A stretch of 64,000 nucleotides of DNA from Phreatobacter sp. (lineage in GTDB: Bacteria; Pseudomonadota; Alphaproteobacteria; Rhizobiales; Phreatobacteraceae): the NCBI RefSeq assembly GCF_016793595.1, contig NZ_JAEULY010000002.1, positions 310,001 through 374,000 of the forward strand, written 5' to 3'. The notes under the pieces are model-generated. The model saw only the letters and a list, made by a program, of their open reading frames with translations, ran no database searches and was not told the origin of the DNA. A program made the translations under genes and the position numbers. Positions 36,109 through 46,057 of the stretch are shown here, in pieces; positions within the stretch are counted from its first letter, which is position 1, and every line of letters starts with the position of its first letter.

Positions 36109-37367
36109 GTGCCGCGGTCCCCATGATGCCGGGCGAACGTGCGACGCTGACGCGCATCGCGCGGGGGCTGCGCATGGTGACGGTGCCGCTGCCGCATCTG
36201 TCGGGCCTTGCGGCGGCCGTGCGCGTCGAGATCGACACGCGCGTGCCGACCATGGGCGTCTTCGCCTCGGGGCGGCTGGTCGCCAATCCCGATTTCACCG
36301 CGCGGCTGTCGGAAGACGATCTCGTCTTCGTGCTGGCGCACGAACTGCTGCACCTCGCGCTGCGCACGCACGAGCGCGCGAAGGGCTCCGGCCAGCTCGA
36401 GTTCAACTACGCCCACGACTACATCATCAACGATACGCTCAGGCACGCGCTGGGCGTCGCCGCCATCCCCGCCGGCGGCCTCGACATGCCGGGCGCGCGC
36501 GAGAAGTCGGCCGAGGAGATCGTCCTCGAGATGCGGCGCAGCGGTCGCTTCATGTCGTCGCGCAGCCAGGTCTGGGAGGGGAGGGCCATCTCGGTCGGCG
36601 AACTGCTCGACGCTGCGTCGCAGGCGCCATCTGGCTCTGCCGGCGACGTGCTGGACGCGGCGCGGGAGCGCGAGATGTTCCCGGGAGATGCGGAGGATGC
36701 TGCCGAGCGCGCCCGCGCGATCCGCGATCTCGCCGTCAGGGGCATGGCGCTGGCGAAGGCCATGGGCTCGCTCCGCGGCCGGGGCCATATGCCGTGCGGC
36801 GAGCAGCAGAACGTCCGGGCACTGCGCGGGCTGACCCATGCGCCCTGGCAGGCGGCGATGCAGACCTGGCTCGAAGGCGTCTCGCCGGGCGAGCGGACCT
36901 TCACGCGCGCTTCCCGGCGCGGCGCGGACGATCTCGGCGACATGGTGCTTCCCGGCCGCCGGCGGCATTCGTGGGCGTTGAACGTGGTGCTCGACACCTC
37001 GGCCTCGATGACCGACGACATTCCCGTCGCGCTCGGCGCCATAGCCGACTTCTCGGAGGCCGCCGGCATCGACGTCATCCGCCTCGTCCAGTGCGACATG
37101 GCGGTCACCTCCGACGAGGAGCTCTCCGCCGCCGAGCTCGCCGAATATTCGGTCTCCGGCTATGGCGGCAGCGACATGACGCCCGCGCTGGCCGCGCTGG
37201 CGGAAGACCCGCGCGTCAACGCGGTCGTGGTCATCACGGACGGCGAGATTTCCTACCCGCAGGAGAGGCCGCCCTGTGCGGTGCTCTGGGCCCTGCCGCG
37301 CAGCTATCCGAGCTTCCAGCCGCCCTATGGTCGGGTCGTCACCATGCAGCGAGGGGACAAGCCATGA
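36105..37367 (+). CDS. DUF2201 metallopeptidase-like protein with VWA-like C-terminus
   Basis: 420 residues. The N-terminal half has an HExxH site, LAHELLHLALRTHER (His79, Glu80, His83), followed by NYAHDYIIND, which fits DUF2201 putative metallopeptidases. From about residue 289 comes a VWA-like domain with an intact MIDAS: DTSAS, GGSDMTPA and ITDGEI. It overlaps the ATPase stop by four bases. Peptidase activity is inferred from the motif only. Confidence 0.9.
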   Translation: MSAAVPMMPGERATLTRIARGLRMVTVPLPHLSGLAAAVRVEIDTRVPTMGVFASGRLVANPDFTARLSEDDLVFVLAHELLHLALRTHERAKGSGQLEFNYAHDYIINDTLRHALGVAAIPAGGLDMPGAREKSAEEIVLEMRRSGRFMSSRSQVWEGRAISVGELLDAASQAPSGSAGDVLDAAREREMFPGDAEDAAERARAIRDLAVRGMALAKAMGSLRGRGHMPCGEQQNVRALRGLTHAPWQAAMQTWLEGVSPGERTFTRASRRGADDLGDMVLPGRRRHSWALNVVLDTSASMTDDIPVALGAIADFSEAAGIDVIRLVQCDMAVTSDEELSAAELAEYSVSGYGGSDMTPALAALAEDPRVNAVVVITDGEISYPQERPPCAVLWALPRSYPSFQPPYGRVVTMQRGDKP

Positions 37368-37750
37368 AAGTCGTGCAGGAACTGGTGTCCTACTTCGACC
37401 GGCGCGGGAAGCTGTCGCGCCGGCAGCTCCGCGATCTCCTTGACAGGAACTACGTCGCGACCGACGCCCCGGCCACCATGCACGGGCTCTGCGAGAAGGT
37501 CGGCGTCATCTACTATTTCCGTGTCACCGGCGTCACCGAGGGGCAGCTCTGGGGTACCGACATCTATAGCGGCGATTCCACGATCGGCGCGGCGGCGGTC
37601 CATCAGGGCCTGATGAAGCCCGGCGAGACCAAGCTGCTCCGTGTGGCGGTTGTCGATCCGCCGGACAGTTTTCCCGGAACGACGCGCAACGGCGTGACCA
37701 GCACGGAATACGGCCGCTACCAGTATGCCTGGCAGCTATCGGTCGTCTGA
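37364..37750 (+). CDS. LCCL-like domain small protein
   Basis: 128 residues. Residues 1-45 are basic and helical; residues 58-125 resemble an LCCL domain: LWGTDIYSGDSTIGAAAVHQG, RNGVTSTEYG and YQYAWQL. The cysteines of classical LCCL domains are absent, except Cys43 outside the pattern. There is no signal peptide, so it acts in the cytoplasm. It overlaps the VWA gene by four bases. It may be the client or targeting part of the triad (inference). Confidence 0.72.
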   Translation: MKVVQELVSYFDRRGKLSRRQLRDLLDRNYVATDAPATMHGLCEKVGVIYYFRVTGVTEGQLWGTDIYSGDSTIGAAAVHQGLMKPGETKLLRVAVVDPPDSFPGTTRNGVTSTEYGRYQYAWQLSVV

Positions 37751-37828
37751 CGGAGGCTGGAGCGAGGCGCGGCGCCTTCCCGGCCGGGCGGCGCTGCCCT
37801 AGCGTGGCGGCCTTCCGGAGGAGCCGCC

Positions 37829-38242
37829 ATGTCCGCATCGACCGCCGCAGCCGTTCCCGCTGCCATCCGCCGCTGGCACGAGGTCGCCGAAGCCCGCGAC
37901 ATTGCCGGCCTCAACGCGCTGCTGGCGGACGAGGCGGTGTTCCAGTCGCCGGTGGTCCATACGCCGCAGGTCGGCAAGGCGATCACGGCGCGCTACCTGA
38001 CGGCGGCGTTCCAGGTGCTCAATAACGGGCACTTCCGCTATCGGAACGAGTGGTTCGGGCCGAACTCCGCCGTGCTGGAATTCGAGACCGTCGTCGACGG
38101 CATCGAGGTCAACGGCGTCGATATCATCACCTGGGATGCCAATGATCGCATCGTCAATTTCAAGGTGATGATCCGGCCGCTGAAGGCCATCAACATGGTG
38201 TTCGAGCACATGCGGGCGACGCTCACGGCCATGTCGGCCTGA
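37829..38242 (+). CDS. SnoaL/NTF2-like protein
   Basis: 137 residues with an NTF2-like cone fold pattern: AIRRWHEVAEARDIAGLNALLADEAVFQSPV, seen as helix then strand, and FEHMRATL at the end. A GGAGGAG site precedes the ATG. The family includes enzymes and ligand-binding proteins; no specific role can be assigned. It starts 78 bases after the triad and may be independent. Confidence 0.8.
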   Translation: MSASTAAAVPAAIRRWHEVAEARDIAGLNALLADEAVFQSPVVHTPQVGKAITARYLTAAFQVLNNGHFRYRNEWFGPNSAVLEFETVVDGIEVNGVDIITWDANDRIVNFKVMIRPLKAINMVFEHMRATLTAMSA

Positions 38243-38255
38243 ACGGCCGCCCGGT

Positions 38256-38531
38256 TCAGTTCGCGCCGAGGCAGGCGGTCGGGGCGGACACCGCCTGACC
38301 GGCCGGGCGGAACTTCAGCACGGTCGAGCCTGCGAGGATCTGGCCGTTCGGCACCCAGTCGCCGGCCGAGGTCATCTGCGGCGGATTGGCGGTGCACAGG
38401 CACGGGCCGCAATAGGTCACCGGACGCGCGCCGAGCGACTGGGCAGGCGAGAGGCCGGCGCTGGAGGCCTCCGCCGAGGCGGCGAAACCGGCGGCGAGGA
38501 CCAGGGCTGAAAGCGCGGTGCGGAGGGTCAT
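38256..38531 (-). CDS. Small secreted cysteine-motif protein A
   Basis: 91 residues with a signal peptide (about 1-22). The mature part has YC-x2-CLC, P-x-M, G-x-WVP-x-G and LKFRP, then a final Cys. The same pattern occurs in the next gene on the strand (38639), so the two are tandem paralogues. The CxxCxC cluster suggests disulphides or metal binding. No named family is recognised. Confidence 0.7.
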   Translation of the reverse strand: MTLRTALSALVLAAGFAASAEASSAGLSPAQSLGARPVTYCGPCLCTANPPQMTSAGDWVPNGQILAGSTVLKFRPAGQAVSAPTACLGAN

Positions 38532-38638
38532 GGCGAGGTCTCCATGGTGGGACGCGGTCGGTGGCGTCCTGTTGCCGTGAACTTGACCATGGGTCGCCGC
38601 CGGCGACGGAAAGGTTCAGCGGACGCGCGCCACGGCGA

Positions 38639-38908
38639 TTATCCGCGCGCCGGCGGGCGGCAGGACGAGGCGGTGCGGCGGTTGGGGTCGGTCGGCACGA
38701 AGCGCAGGGTCGTGCGCGTGCCCATCGTGCCGCTCGGCACCCACGCGCCGGGAACGGACATGACCGGCCGCTGCGTGTCGCAGAGGCAGCCGGAACAGTA
38801 GAGGACGTGATCGTTTGGCGCCGGTTGCGCCTGATCGCCGGCAAGTCCGGAGAGCCCGGCCAGCATCAGCGTGCCGGTCAGCATCGAGGCTGGCAGCGGG
38901 AGAGGCAT
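38639..38908 (-). CDS. Small secreted cysteine-motif protein B
   Basis: 89 residues with a signal peptide (about 1-24) and the same core as protein A: YC-x2-CLC, P-x-M, G-x-WVP-x-G, LRFVP and a late Cys. Beyond those positions the two differ, so duplication is old. It lies 107 bases upstream of A on the same strand. GGGAG precedes the ATG. Confidence 0.7.
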   Translation of the reverse strand: MPLPLPASMLTGTLMLAGLSGLAGDQAQPAPNDHVLYCSGCLCDTQRPVMSVPGAWVPSGTMGTRTTLRFVPTDPNRRTASSCRPPARG

Positions 38909-39091
38909 GGGGTGCTCCCGGGATCGATCGGCCGGTGACCGGCAGCCTGCCGGGCGGCATTCCGAAGTGGTTGGACATCCCGGCGAGAGGTACCAAGTCG
39001 CCGGAGACTGCCGCGAAGAGTGGCCCTGAAGCCGCTCACTTGCTCATGGGTCGGCGATTCGGGTGGAAAGGTTCAAGCGGGTCGCGAAAAA

Positions 39092-40447
39092 TCACGCGGC
39101 GGGTGCTGCCTCCGTGCGCGGCGCGAAGCGGATCGTGGTGCGCCAACCCTGCCGTTCCGCGCCGGGATGGGCCGGACCGCTGGCTGCTTCGCCGCGCATG
39201 CTGCGGGTCATGCTGGCAATGACCTGGCTGCCGAGGCCGGTCGATGGCTTGGCCGGGGCCTGGCCGACGCCGTCATCCTCAACGGACAGGATGAGCCCGC
39301 CCGTCGTGTCGCCCGACCGGTGCAGGCCGACGCGGATAGTGCCAGCCATCCCATTCGGGAAAGCGTGTTTCAGCGCGTTGGTCACAAGTTCGTTGACCAG
39401 CACGACATAGGACACCGCCTCGCGGCCCGACAGGCGGATGTCCTCCATGTCGAGGCTGATGGAGACCGCGCGCTCGCCCATCGCGCGGCTGATCTCGGCC
39501 AGGACATCTTCCAGATAGGGGCGGGCATCGACCTCGTCGGTTTCGACATGGAGGCGCAGGCGACGCTGACCGGCGGCGATCGCCTGGATGCGCAACTGCG
39601 CCTTTTCGAGTTCCTGCTTGACCTGAGGGCTGTCCGACTGACGCGCCTGGAGGCTGATCAGCGCCGAGACCATGGCGAGATTGTTGCCGACGCGATGGCT
39701 GACATCGCTCAGCAGCGCCTCGACACGGAGCTTTTCGGAGGAGAGCTCGGCAGTGCGCGCCTCGACGCGTTCTTCCAGCGCGACATTGGCCTCGTCGAGT
39801 TCGCGGTTGCGCTGGATGGTGACGCTGATCTGCCGCCAGCCCAGGAAGACCAGCAGCGACAGGATGGCGATGCTGAGGATGGAGCCGATCAGGCGGCGCT
39901 GCTGCGCGTTTTCGTCCCGGCGCGCCCGCAACTCGTCCTCGGCGATCTTCATGTCGCGGATGATGTCGCGGATGCGGTCCATGGCGACCTTGCCGGTGCC
40001 CCGGGCGATGATGGCGACCGCGGATGCCCGCTCCGAGCGATTGAAGGCGTCGATGGCGGCCCGAAGCTCCGCCATCTTCTCGTCGATGACCTGCCTCATC
40101 TCCGCGACGCGCCCGGCCTGCTCGGGATTGTCGGCGACCAGACGCGCGAGGGAATCGATCTCGATGGGCGCCACCCGGACGGCCGCTTCGTAGGGTTCGA
40201 GAAATTTGCGGTCGCCCGTGAGGAGATAGCCGCGCTGGCCGGTCTCCGCGTCGCGGATCTGGCCGAGGACGCGCTCTGCATTGGCCCGGATATCGAGGGA
40301 ATGGGTGGCAAGGCGCGCTGATTCCGCGCCTCGGAAGTTCACCCAGGCGGCGAGGATGACCGTGGCGATGATCGCGCCGATGGCAAGCGTCGGTGCCGAG
40401 ACGCCGCGCAATGCGACGTGGAAGGGCAATTCTCGGCCGAGCACCAT
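39092..40447 (-). CDS. CHASE3-domain sensor histidine kinase (HisKA_2 type)
   Basis: 451 residues. Helix 1 (20-37) and helix 2 (187-204) flank a CHASE3 domain with RDAETGQRGYLLTGD (65-79). A coiled linker follows (212-240), then the H-box DVSHRVGNNLAMV (His251) and the ATP site NELVTNALKHAFPNG. HisKA_2 kinases often signal in general stress or light pathways through PhyR-like partners, none of which is here. It is an orphan gene. Confidence 0.9.
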   Translation of the reverse strand: MVLGRELPFHVALRGVSAPTLAIGAIIATVILAAWVNFRGAESARLATHSLDIRANAERVLGQIRDAETGQRGYLLTGDRKFLEPYEAAVRVAPIEIDSLARLVADNPEQAGRVAEMRQVIDEKMAELRAAIDAFNRSERASAVAIIARGTGKVAMDRIRDIIRDMKIAEDELRARRDENAQQRRLIGSILSIAILSLLVFLGWRQISVTIQRNRELDEANVALEERVEARTAELSSEKLRVEALLSDVSHRVGNNLAMVSALISLQARQSDSPQVKQELEKAQLRIQAIAAGQRRLRLHVETDEVDARPYLEDVLAEISRAMGERAVSISLDMEDIRLSGREAVSYVVLVNELVTNALKHAFPNGMAGTIRVGLHRSGDTTGGLILSVEDDGVGQAPAKPSTGLGSQVIASMTRSMRGEAASGPAHPGAERQGWRTTIRFAPRTEAAPAA

Positions 40448-40613
40448 GCGGGATACGGTTCTCCGGGGAACAGGCCACTCCTAGGCGGTTGCGGCCGCAG
40501 CGGCCATGTCAAATGACGCATAGGCGATTTTCGAACGCAAGCCACCATGCACGAACGGCGCAGCGGCAGTCAGCCGTCGCGCCGTCCGGGCAAATGGGTG
40601 TTGCGTTACCTGC

Positions 40614-41852
<1,239 letters not shown>

Positions 41853-41974
41853 CTAAGACCACGGTAAAATTTCCCGCGGACGCCCTCGGCAGTCCGGCGG
41901 GACGTTTAGTCGCGCCCCACGGGCCGAACAAGCGCAAATCGTTCATAGAAGCCATCATTTTTGGGAGGCATCCA

Positions 41975-42979
41975 ATGGCTGGCACCGGCATGAGCTCGCG
42001 GCGCAACGTTCTTCTCGGCATCGGCTCGGCGCTTGCCGCGCCGGCCTTCGTGCGCAGCGCGTCGGCGCAGGGCACCTGGGCACCGTCCCGGCCGATCAAG
42101 ATGGTCGTCGCCTATCCGGCCGGCGGACCGACGGACGGCATCGCCCGCATCGTGGCGCAGGACATTTCCGGCGTGCTTGGCCAGCAGGTCGTGGTCGAGA
42201 ACCTTGGCGGCGCGTCCGGCGCCATCGGCACCCGGCAGGTCGCGCGTTCCGAGCCGGACGGCCACACCATCACCTTCGGCAACAACCAGACGCACGGCAA
42301 CAACATGTTCCTGATGAAGGAGCCGGGCTACGACGCCGTGAAGGATTTCGCCCCGCTCGCGGGCGCGGGTGCGTTCGAGCACATTTTCGTCGTCAAGAAC
42401 GAGTCGCCGGCCAAGACGATCCAGGAGCTGATCGCGCTCGCCAAGGAGAAGCCCGGCGAGCTGAACTATGGCTCGACCGGCGTCGGCTCGGGCTCGCACC
42501 TGTCCACCGAGCTTTTCATGGTCCGCACCGGCACCAAGATGACGCATGTGCCCTATCGCGGCGCGGCGCCGCTGGTGCAGGACATCGTCGGCGGCCGCAT
42601 CGACGTCGCCAATTCGACCATGGCCAGCGTGTTCACGCAGATCAATGGCGGCCTGATGCGCGGCATCGCCATCGGCTCGCCGAAGCGCAACGCCCAGCTG
42701 CCGAACATCCCGACGCTGCGCGAGCAGGGCGTGACCGACGCGGACGCCGAGAGCTGGACCGGGTTCTTCGCGCCCGCCGCGACACCGGCGGCGGCACTCG
42801 ACCGGCTGTCGAAGGAAATCCTCGCCTCGCTGGCGAAGCCCTCGGTGGTCGAAGCCATCACCAAGCTCGGCTTCACCATCACCGCGCGCAACCCGGAGGA
42901 ATTCCGGCCCTATCACGCCCGCGAGATGCAGACCTGGGCGGAGATCATCAAGGCGGCGAACATCCAGCCGGCCGGCTGA
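41975..42979 (+). CDS. TctC-type tripartite tricarboxylate transporter substrate-binding protein
   Basis: 334 residues. SSRRNVLLGIG near residue 7 followed by an Ala-rich stretch to SASAQ is a Tat signal. The Bug/TctC fold shows PIKMVVAYPAGGPTDGIARI, then GATGVGS-like STGVGSGSHL and VPYRGAAPLVQD. TGGGAGG precedes the ATG. No TctA/TctB membrane genes are nearby, so it is an orphan binding protein, as is common for this family. Confidence 0.92.
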   Translation: MAGTGMSSRRNVLLGIGSALAAPAFVRSASAQGTWAPSRPIKMVVAYPAGGPTDGIARIVAQDISGVLGQQVVVENLGGASGAIGTRQVARSEPDGHTITFGNNQTHGNNMFLMKEPGYDAVKDFAPLAGAGAFEHIFVVKNESPAKTIQELIALAKEKPGELNYGSTGVGSGSHLSTELFMVRTGTKMTHVPYRGAAPLVQDIVGGRIDVANSTMASVFTQINGGLMRGIAIGSPKRNAQLPNIPTLREQGVTDADAESWTGFFAPAATPAAALDRLSKEILASLAKPSVVEAITKLGFTITARNPEEFRPYHAREMQTWAEIIKAANIQPAG

Positions 42980-43002
42980 AGCCGCTGGCGCAGTTCGCCT
43001 GT

Positions 43003-43041
43003 CGGGCTAACCTTTCGGGCTAACCTTTCAGGCTAACCTTT
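43003..43041. repeat. Three 13-base direct repeats
   Basis: CGGGCTAACCTTT occurs at 43003-43015 and 43016-43028, and CAGGCTAACCTTT at 43029-43041. The repeats sit between the TctC gene and a glycosyltransferase. Confidence 0.85.
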
Positions 43042-43090
43042 TCTTCGGCCCTTGCTGCCATGGTGCCCCGGAACTCGATCCGGGGCGCGC

Positions 43091-44314
43091 ATGCTGGAGA
43101 CCATCCGTTCAGGCGACTGGCTGACCGAGGATCGCGCGCGCGCCTATGCGCTGATCGTCGCGGTCATCGGCCTTGGCGGGCTGGCGCTGATCTGGATCGG
43201 CGGCGGCCCGATGACCGACCGTTTCGGCCGGCCGATCGCCACTGACTTCTCGGGTGTCTGGACGGCCGGGCGCATGCTGTTGTCGGGCGATGCCGCCGGG
43301 CTGTTCGACCCCTGGACCCATTTCGCCTTCCAGCGCCGGGCCTTCAGCGACCCCAATGTCGAGGTCTATGGCTGGCACTATCCGCCGTTCTTCCTCACCG
43401 TCGCGGCGCTGCTGGCGACCATGCCCTATGTGCCGGCGCTGGCTGTCTGGCAGGCGTCGACCTTCGCGCTTTACCTCGCCGCGATCCGGGCGATTGCGCC
43501 GGCCCACCGCCTGCTGATCGTCGTCGCCATCGGCTTCCCCGCGGTGTTCGTCACGCTCGGCCACGGCCATAACGCTTTCCTCACGGCGGGGTTGCTCGGC
43601 TTCGGCCTGCTGCTGCTCGACCGGAGGCCGGTCATCGCGGGAATCTGCATCGGGCTGCTTGCCTACAAGCCGCAATTCGGCCTGATCCTGCCCGTGATCA
43701 TGGTGCTCGGTGGCCACTGGCGCGCGGTCGCGGCCGCCGCCGCGACGGTCGCTGCCATGAGTGTCGGGGTCACGCTCTGGCTCGGCCCGGAGGTCTGGCT
43801 CGCCTTCCTGAAGGGCGCGAGCTTCACGCGCGCGGTGATCCTCGAAGACGGCATCACCGGCTGGCACAAGATCCAGTCGACCTTCTCCGCCTTCCGCTCG
43901 TTCGGCGCACCGCTGCCGCTCGCCTATGGCGCGCAGTTCGCGGTGACCGGCGCGGTGCTTGCCGTACTGGCGCTGATGGCGTTTCGCGGCGCCGACCGGC
44001 GGCTTCTCGCGGCCATGGCCGCCACCGGCGCGCTGCTCGCGACGCCCTATTGTCTCGACTACGACATGACCATTCTCGGCGTGGCCATAGCCTTCACCGC
44101 AGCCCACGGCGTCGAGAGGGGCTTTGCTCCTTATGAAAAGAGCCTCCTCGCGCTGGTCTGGATCGTGCCGCTCATGGCGCGCGCCACCATGATGACTACC
44201 GGCGTGCCGCTCGGCGTCATGGTCATGGCCCTGTTCTTCGGCTTCCTCGCGGCGCGGGCGCTCGCTGAGAAGCCCGACATTCTCGCGGCCCCATGGAGGT
44301 TCGCCCGTGGCTGA
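43091..44314 (+). CDS. Glycosyltransferase family 87 / DUF2029 membrane protein
   Basis: 407 residues with about ten membrane segments. FSGVWTAGRMLLSGDAAGLFDP near residues 52-72 and YPPFFLTVAALLA form the GT87 core. These enzymes use polyprenyl-phosphate sugars outside the inner membrane. The ATG at 43091 (MLETIRSG) is chosen. It overlaps the following GT2 gene by eight bases, so they form an operon. Confidence 0.82.
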   Translation: MLETIRSGDWLTEDRARAYALIVAVIGLGGLALIWIGGGPMTDRFGRPIATDFSGVWTAGRMLLSGDAAGLFDPWTHFAFQRRAFSDPNVEVYGWHYPPFFLTVAALLATMPYVPALAVWQASTFALYLAAIRAIAPAHRLLIVVAIGFPAVFVTLGHGHNAFLTAGLLGFGLLLLDRRPVIAGICIGLLAYKPQFGLILPVIMVLGGHWRAVAAAAATVAAMSVGVTLWLGPEVWLAFLKGASFTRAVILEDGITGWHKIQSTFSAFRSFGAPLPLAYGAQFAVTGAVLAVLALMAFRGADRRLLAAMAATGALLATPYCLDYDMTILGVAIAFTAAHGVERGFAPYEKSLLALVWIVPLMARATMMTTGVPLGVMVMALFFGFLAARALAEKPDILAAPWRFARG

Positions 44315-45353
44315 GCCGAGGAAGGCGCTTGCCGCCCATTCTCCCGCCGCTGCCGCCGAAAGTCCGGCGCGGGCGCTGATCGACGATCTCGCGAAGAAGC
44401 TCGGCGCGGCCGCCGGCCTGCCCGACGTGGCGGTGCTGCTGCCCTGCTACAACGAGGCGACGACCATCGCCGAAACGGTGGCGGCCTTCAGGGCCTCGCT
44501 GCCCGGCGCGACCGTTTACGTCTATGACAACAATTCCACGGACGGCACCACCGACATCGCCCGCGCCGCCGGAGCGACGGTCAGGCGCGAGCCCTATCAG
44601 GGCAAGGGCAACGTGGTGCGCCGCATGTTCGCGGATATCGATGCCGACATCTATGTCATGGCCGATGGCGACATGACCTACGACCCGACCGCGGCGCCCG
44701 ATCTCGTCGCGCTGCTGATGCGCGACCAGCTCGACATGGTGGTCGGTGCCCGGGTCGACAGCGAGGAGGCGGCCTACCGGCGCGGTCACCGCTTCGGCAA
44801 TGCGCTGTTCAACCGCATCACCCTCGCGATGTTCAAGTCACCGTTCAAGGACATCTTCTCGGGCTACCGGGTGTTCTCGCGGCGCTTCGCCAAGTCGTTT
44901 CCGGCGTCGTCCTCGGGCTTCGAGATCGAGGCTGAGCTGACGGTCCATGCGCTCGACCTCAAGCTGCGCACCGACGAGGTGTCGCTGCCCTATGGCCGCC
45001 GCCCCGAGAATTCGCATTCCAAGCTAAAGACCTATCGCGACGGCGCGCGCATCCTGTGGACGCTGGTCAATATGTACCGGACCGTTCAGCCGTTCCGCTT
45101 CTACGGGCTGATTGCGCTGGTTCTGGTGGGGACGAGCCTCGGCCTCGCCGCACCCATCGTCGCCACCTATCTCGACACTGGCCTGGTGCCGCGCTTCCCG
45201 ACCGCCATCCTGTCGGCGGCGATCATGCAGCTCGCCTTCCTCATGCTGGTCTGCGGACTGGTGGTGGACGCCATTTCCGGCGGCCGGCGCGAGATGAAGC
45301 GGATGCGCTATCTGGAATTGAAGGCGGCGGCGGCCCCGGACGCGCCGCGCTGA
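44307..45353 (+). CDS. Glycosyltransferase family 2
   Basis: 348 residues from GTG at 44307. The GT-A domain has VAVLLPCYNEATTIAETV, YDNNSTDGT and the acidic site VMADGDMTYDP. Two C-terminal membrane segments (about 265-285 and 300-325) resemble polyprenyl-phosphate mannosyl or glucosyl transferases. It probably makes the lipid-linked sugar used by the upstream GT87 protein (inference from pairing). Confidence 0.88.
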   Translation: MAEPRKALAAHSPAAAAESPARALIDDLAKKLGAAAGLPDVAVLLPCYNEATTIAETVAAFRASLPGATVYVYDNNSTDGTTDIARAAGATVRREPYQGKGNVVRRMFADIDADIYVMADGDMTYDPTAAPDLVALLMRDQLDMVVGARVDSEEAAYRRGHRFGNALFNRITLAMFKSPFKDIFSGYRVFSRRFAKSFPASSSGFEIEAELTVHALDLKLRTDEVSLPYGRRPENSHSKLKTYRDGARILWTLVNMYRTVQPFRFYGLIALVLVGTSLGLAAPIVATYLDTGLVPRFPTAILSAAIMQLAFLMLVCGLVVDAISGGRREMKRMRYLELKAAAAPDAPR

Positions 45354-45399
45354 GCGGCGAGTGCCGTTTCGTTCGCCCGATCGGCTGACTTCGGCCGGA

Positions 45400-45419
45400 A
45401 CGTTCGCTATATCGAACGT
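45400..45419. promoter_or_regulatory. Palindrome immediately before the GST start codon
   Basis: ACGTTCG (45400-45406) and CGAACGT (45413-45419) are perfect arms around CTATAT. The ATG of the GST gene follows directly, so the palindrome occupies the place where a ribosome binding site should be. Confidence 0.7.
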
Positions 45420-46049
45420 ATGAACCTGACCCTTCACGCCATGCAGCGCTCGGCGAACTGCTACAAGGTGCGCCTCGCGCTGGCGCAGCTGGGCATTCCA
45501 TTCGTGCTGAAGGATGTCGACATCCTGCGTGGCGACACCCGCACGCCCGAATTCCTGGCGATGAACCCGCGTGGGCGGGTGCCGGTGCTCCAGCTTGGCG
45601 ACGGCACCATCCTGATCGAGTCGAACGCCATCCTGATGTATCTCGGCGAGGACACGCGCCTCGTCCCCGAGGACAAGGTCGAGCGTGCCAGGATGATGGC
45701 CTGGCTGTTCTTCGAGCAGAACTCGCACCATCCCTCCATCGGCGAGGCGCGCTTCTGGCTGTCGCTGATCCCCGGAGGGCGGGAACTGAAGCGCGACCTG
45801 ATCGACGACTGGATGGAGCAGGGCGAGGGCGCGCTGGCCCGCATGGAGGCGCAACTCGTCGCCTCTCCCTTCATCGCGGGGGAGAGCTTCACGCTCGCCG
45901 ACATCGCGCTCTACGCCAATACCCATCTCGCCCACGAGGCGGATCTCGACCTTGCCCTCTTCCCCGCCGTCAGGGACTGGGTCGCACGGGTGGCGGCCCT
46001 GCCGGGCCATATCGACATGGACTGGCGCCCCGAACTGGTCGCGGCCTAG
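45420..46049 (+). CDS. Glutathione S-transferase family protein
   Basis: 209 residues. The thioredoxin-like N-domain has RSANCYKVRLALAQLGIPF and the cis-proline region GRVPVLQLGDG, then LIESNAILMYLGE. The helical C-domain starts near residue 90. There is no Shine-Dalgarno sequence before the ATG; a palindrome abuts it. The substrate is unknown. Confidence 0.92.
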   Translation: MNLTLHAMQRSANCYKVRLALAQLGIPFVLKDVDILRGDTRTPEFLAMNPRGRVPVLQLGDGTILIESNAILMYLGEDTRLVPEDKVERARMMAWLFFEQNSHHPSIGEARFWLSLIPGGRELKRDLIDDWMEQGEGALARMEAQLVASPFIAGESFTLADIALYANTHLAHEADLDLALFPAVRDWVARVAALPGHIDMDWRPELVAA

Positions 46050-46057
46050 GATCGGCT

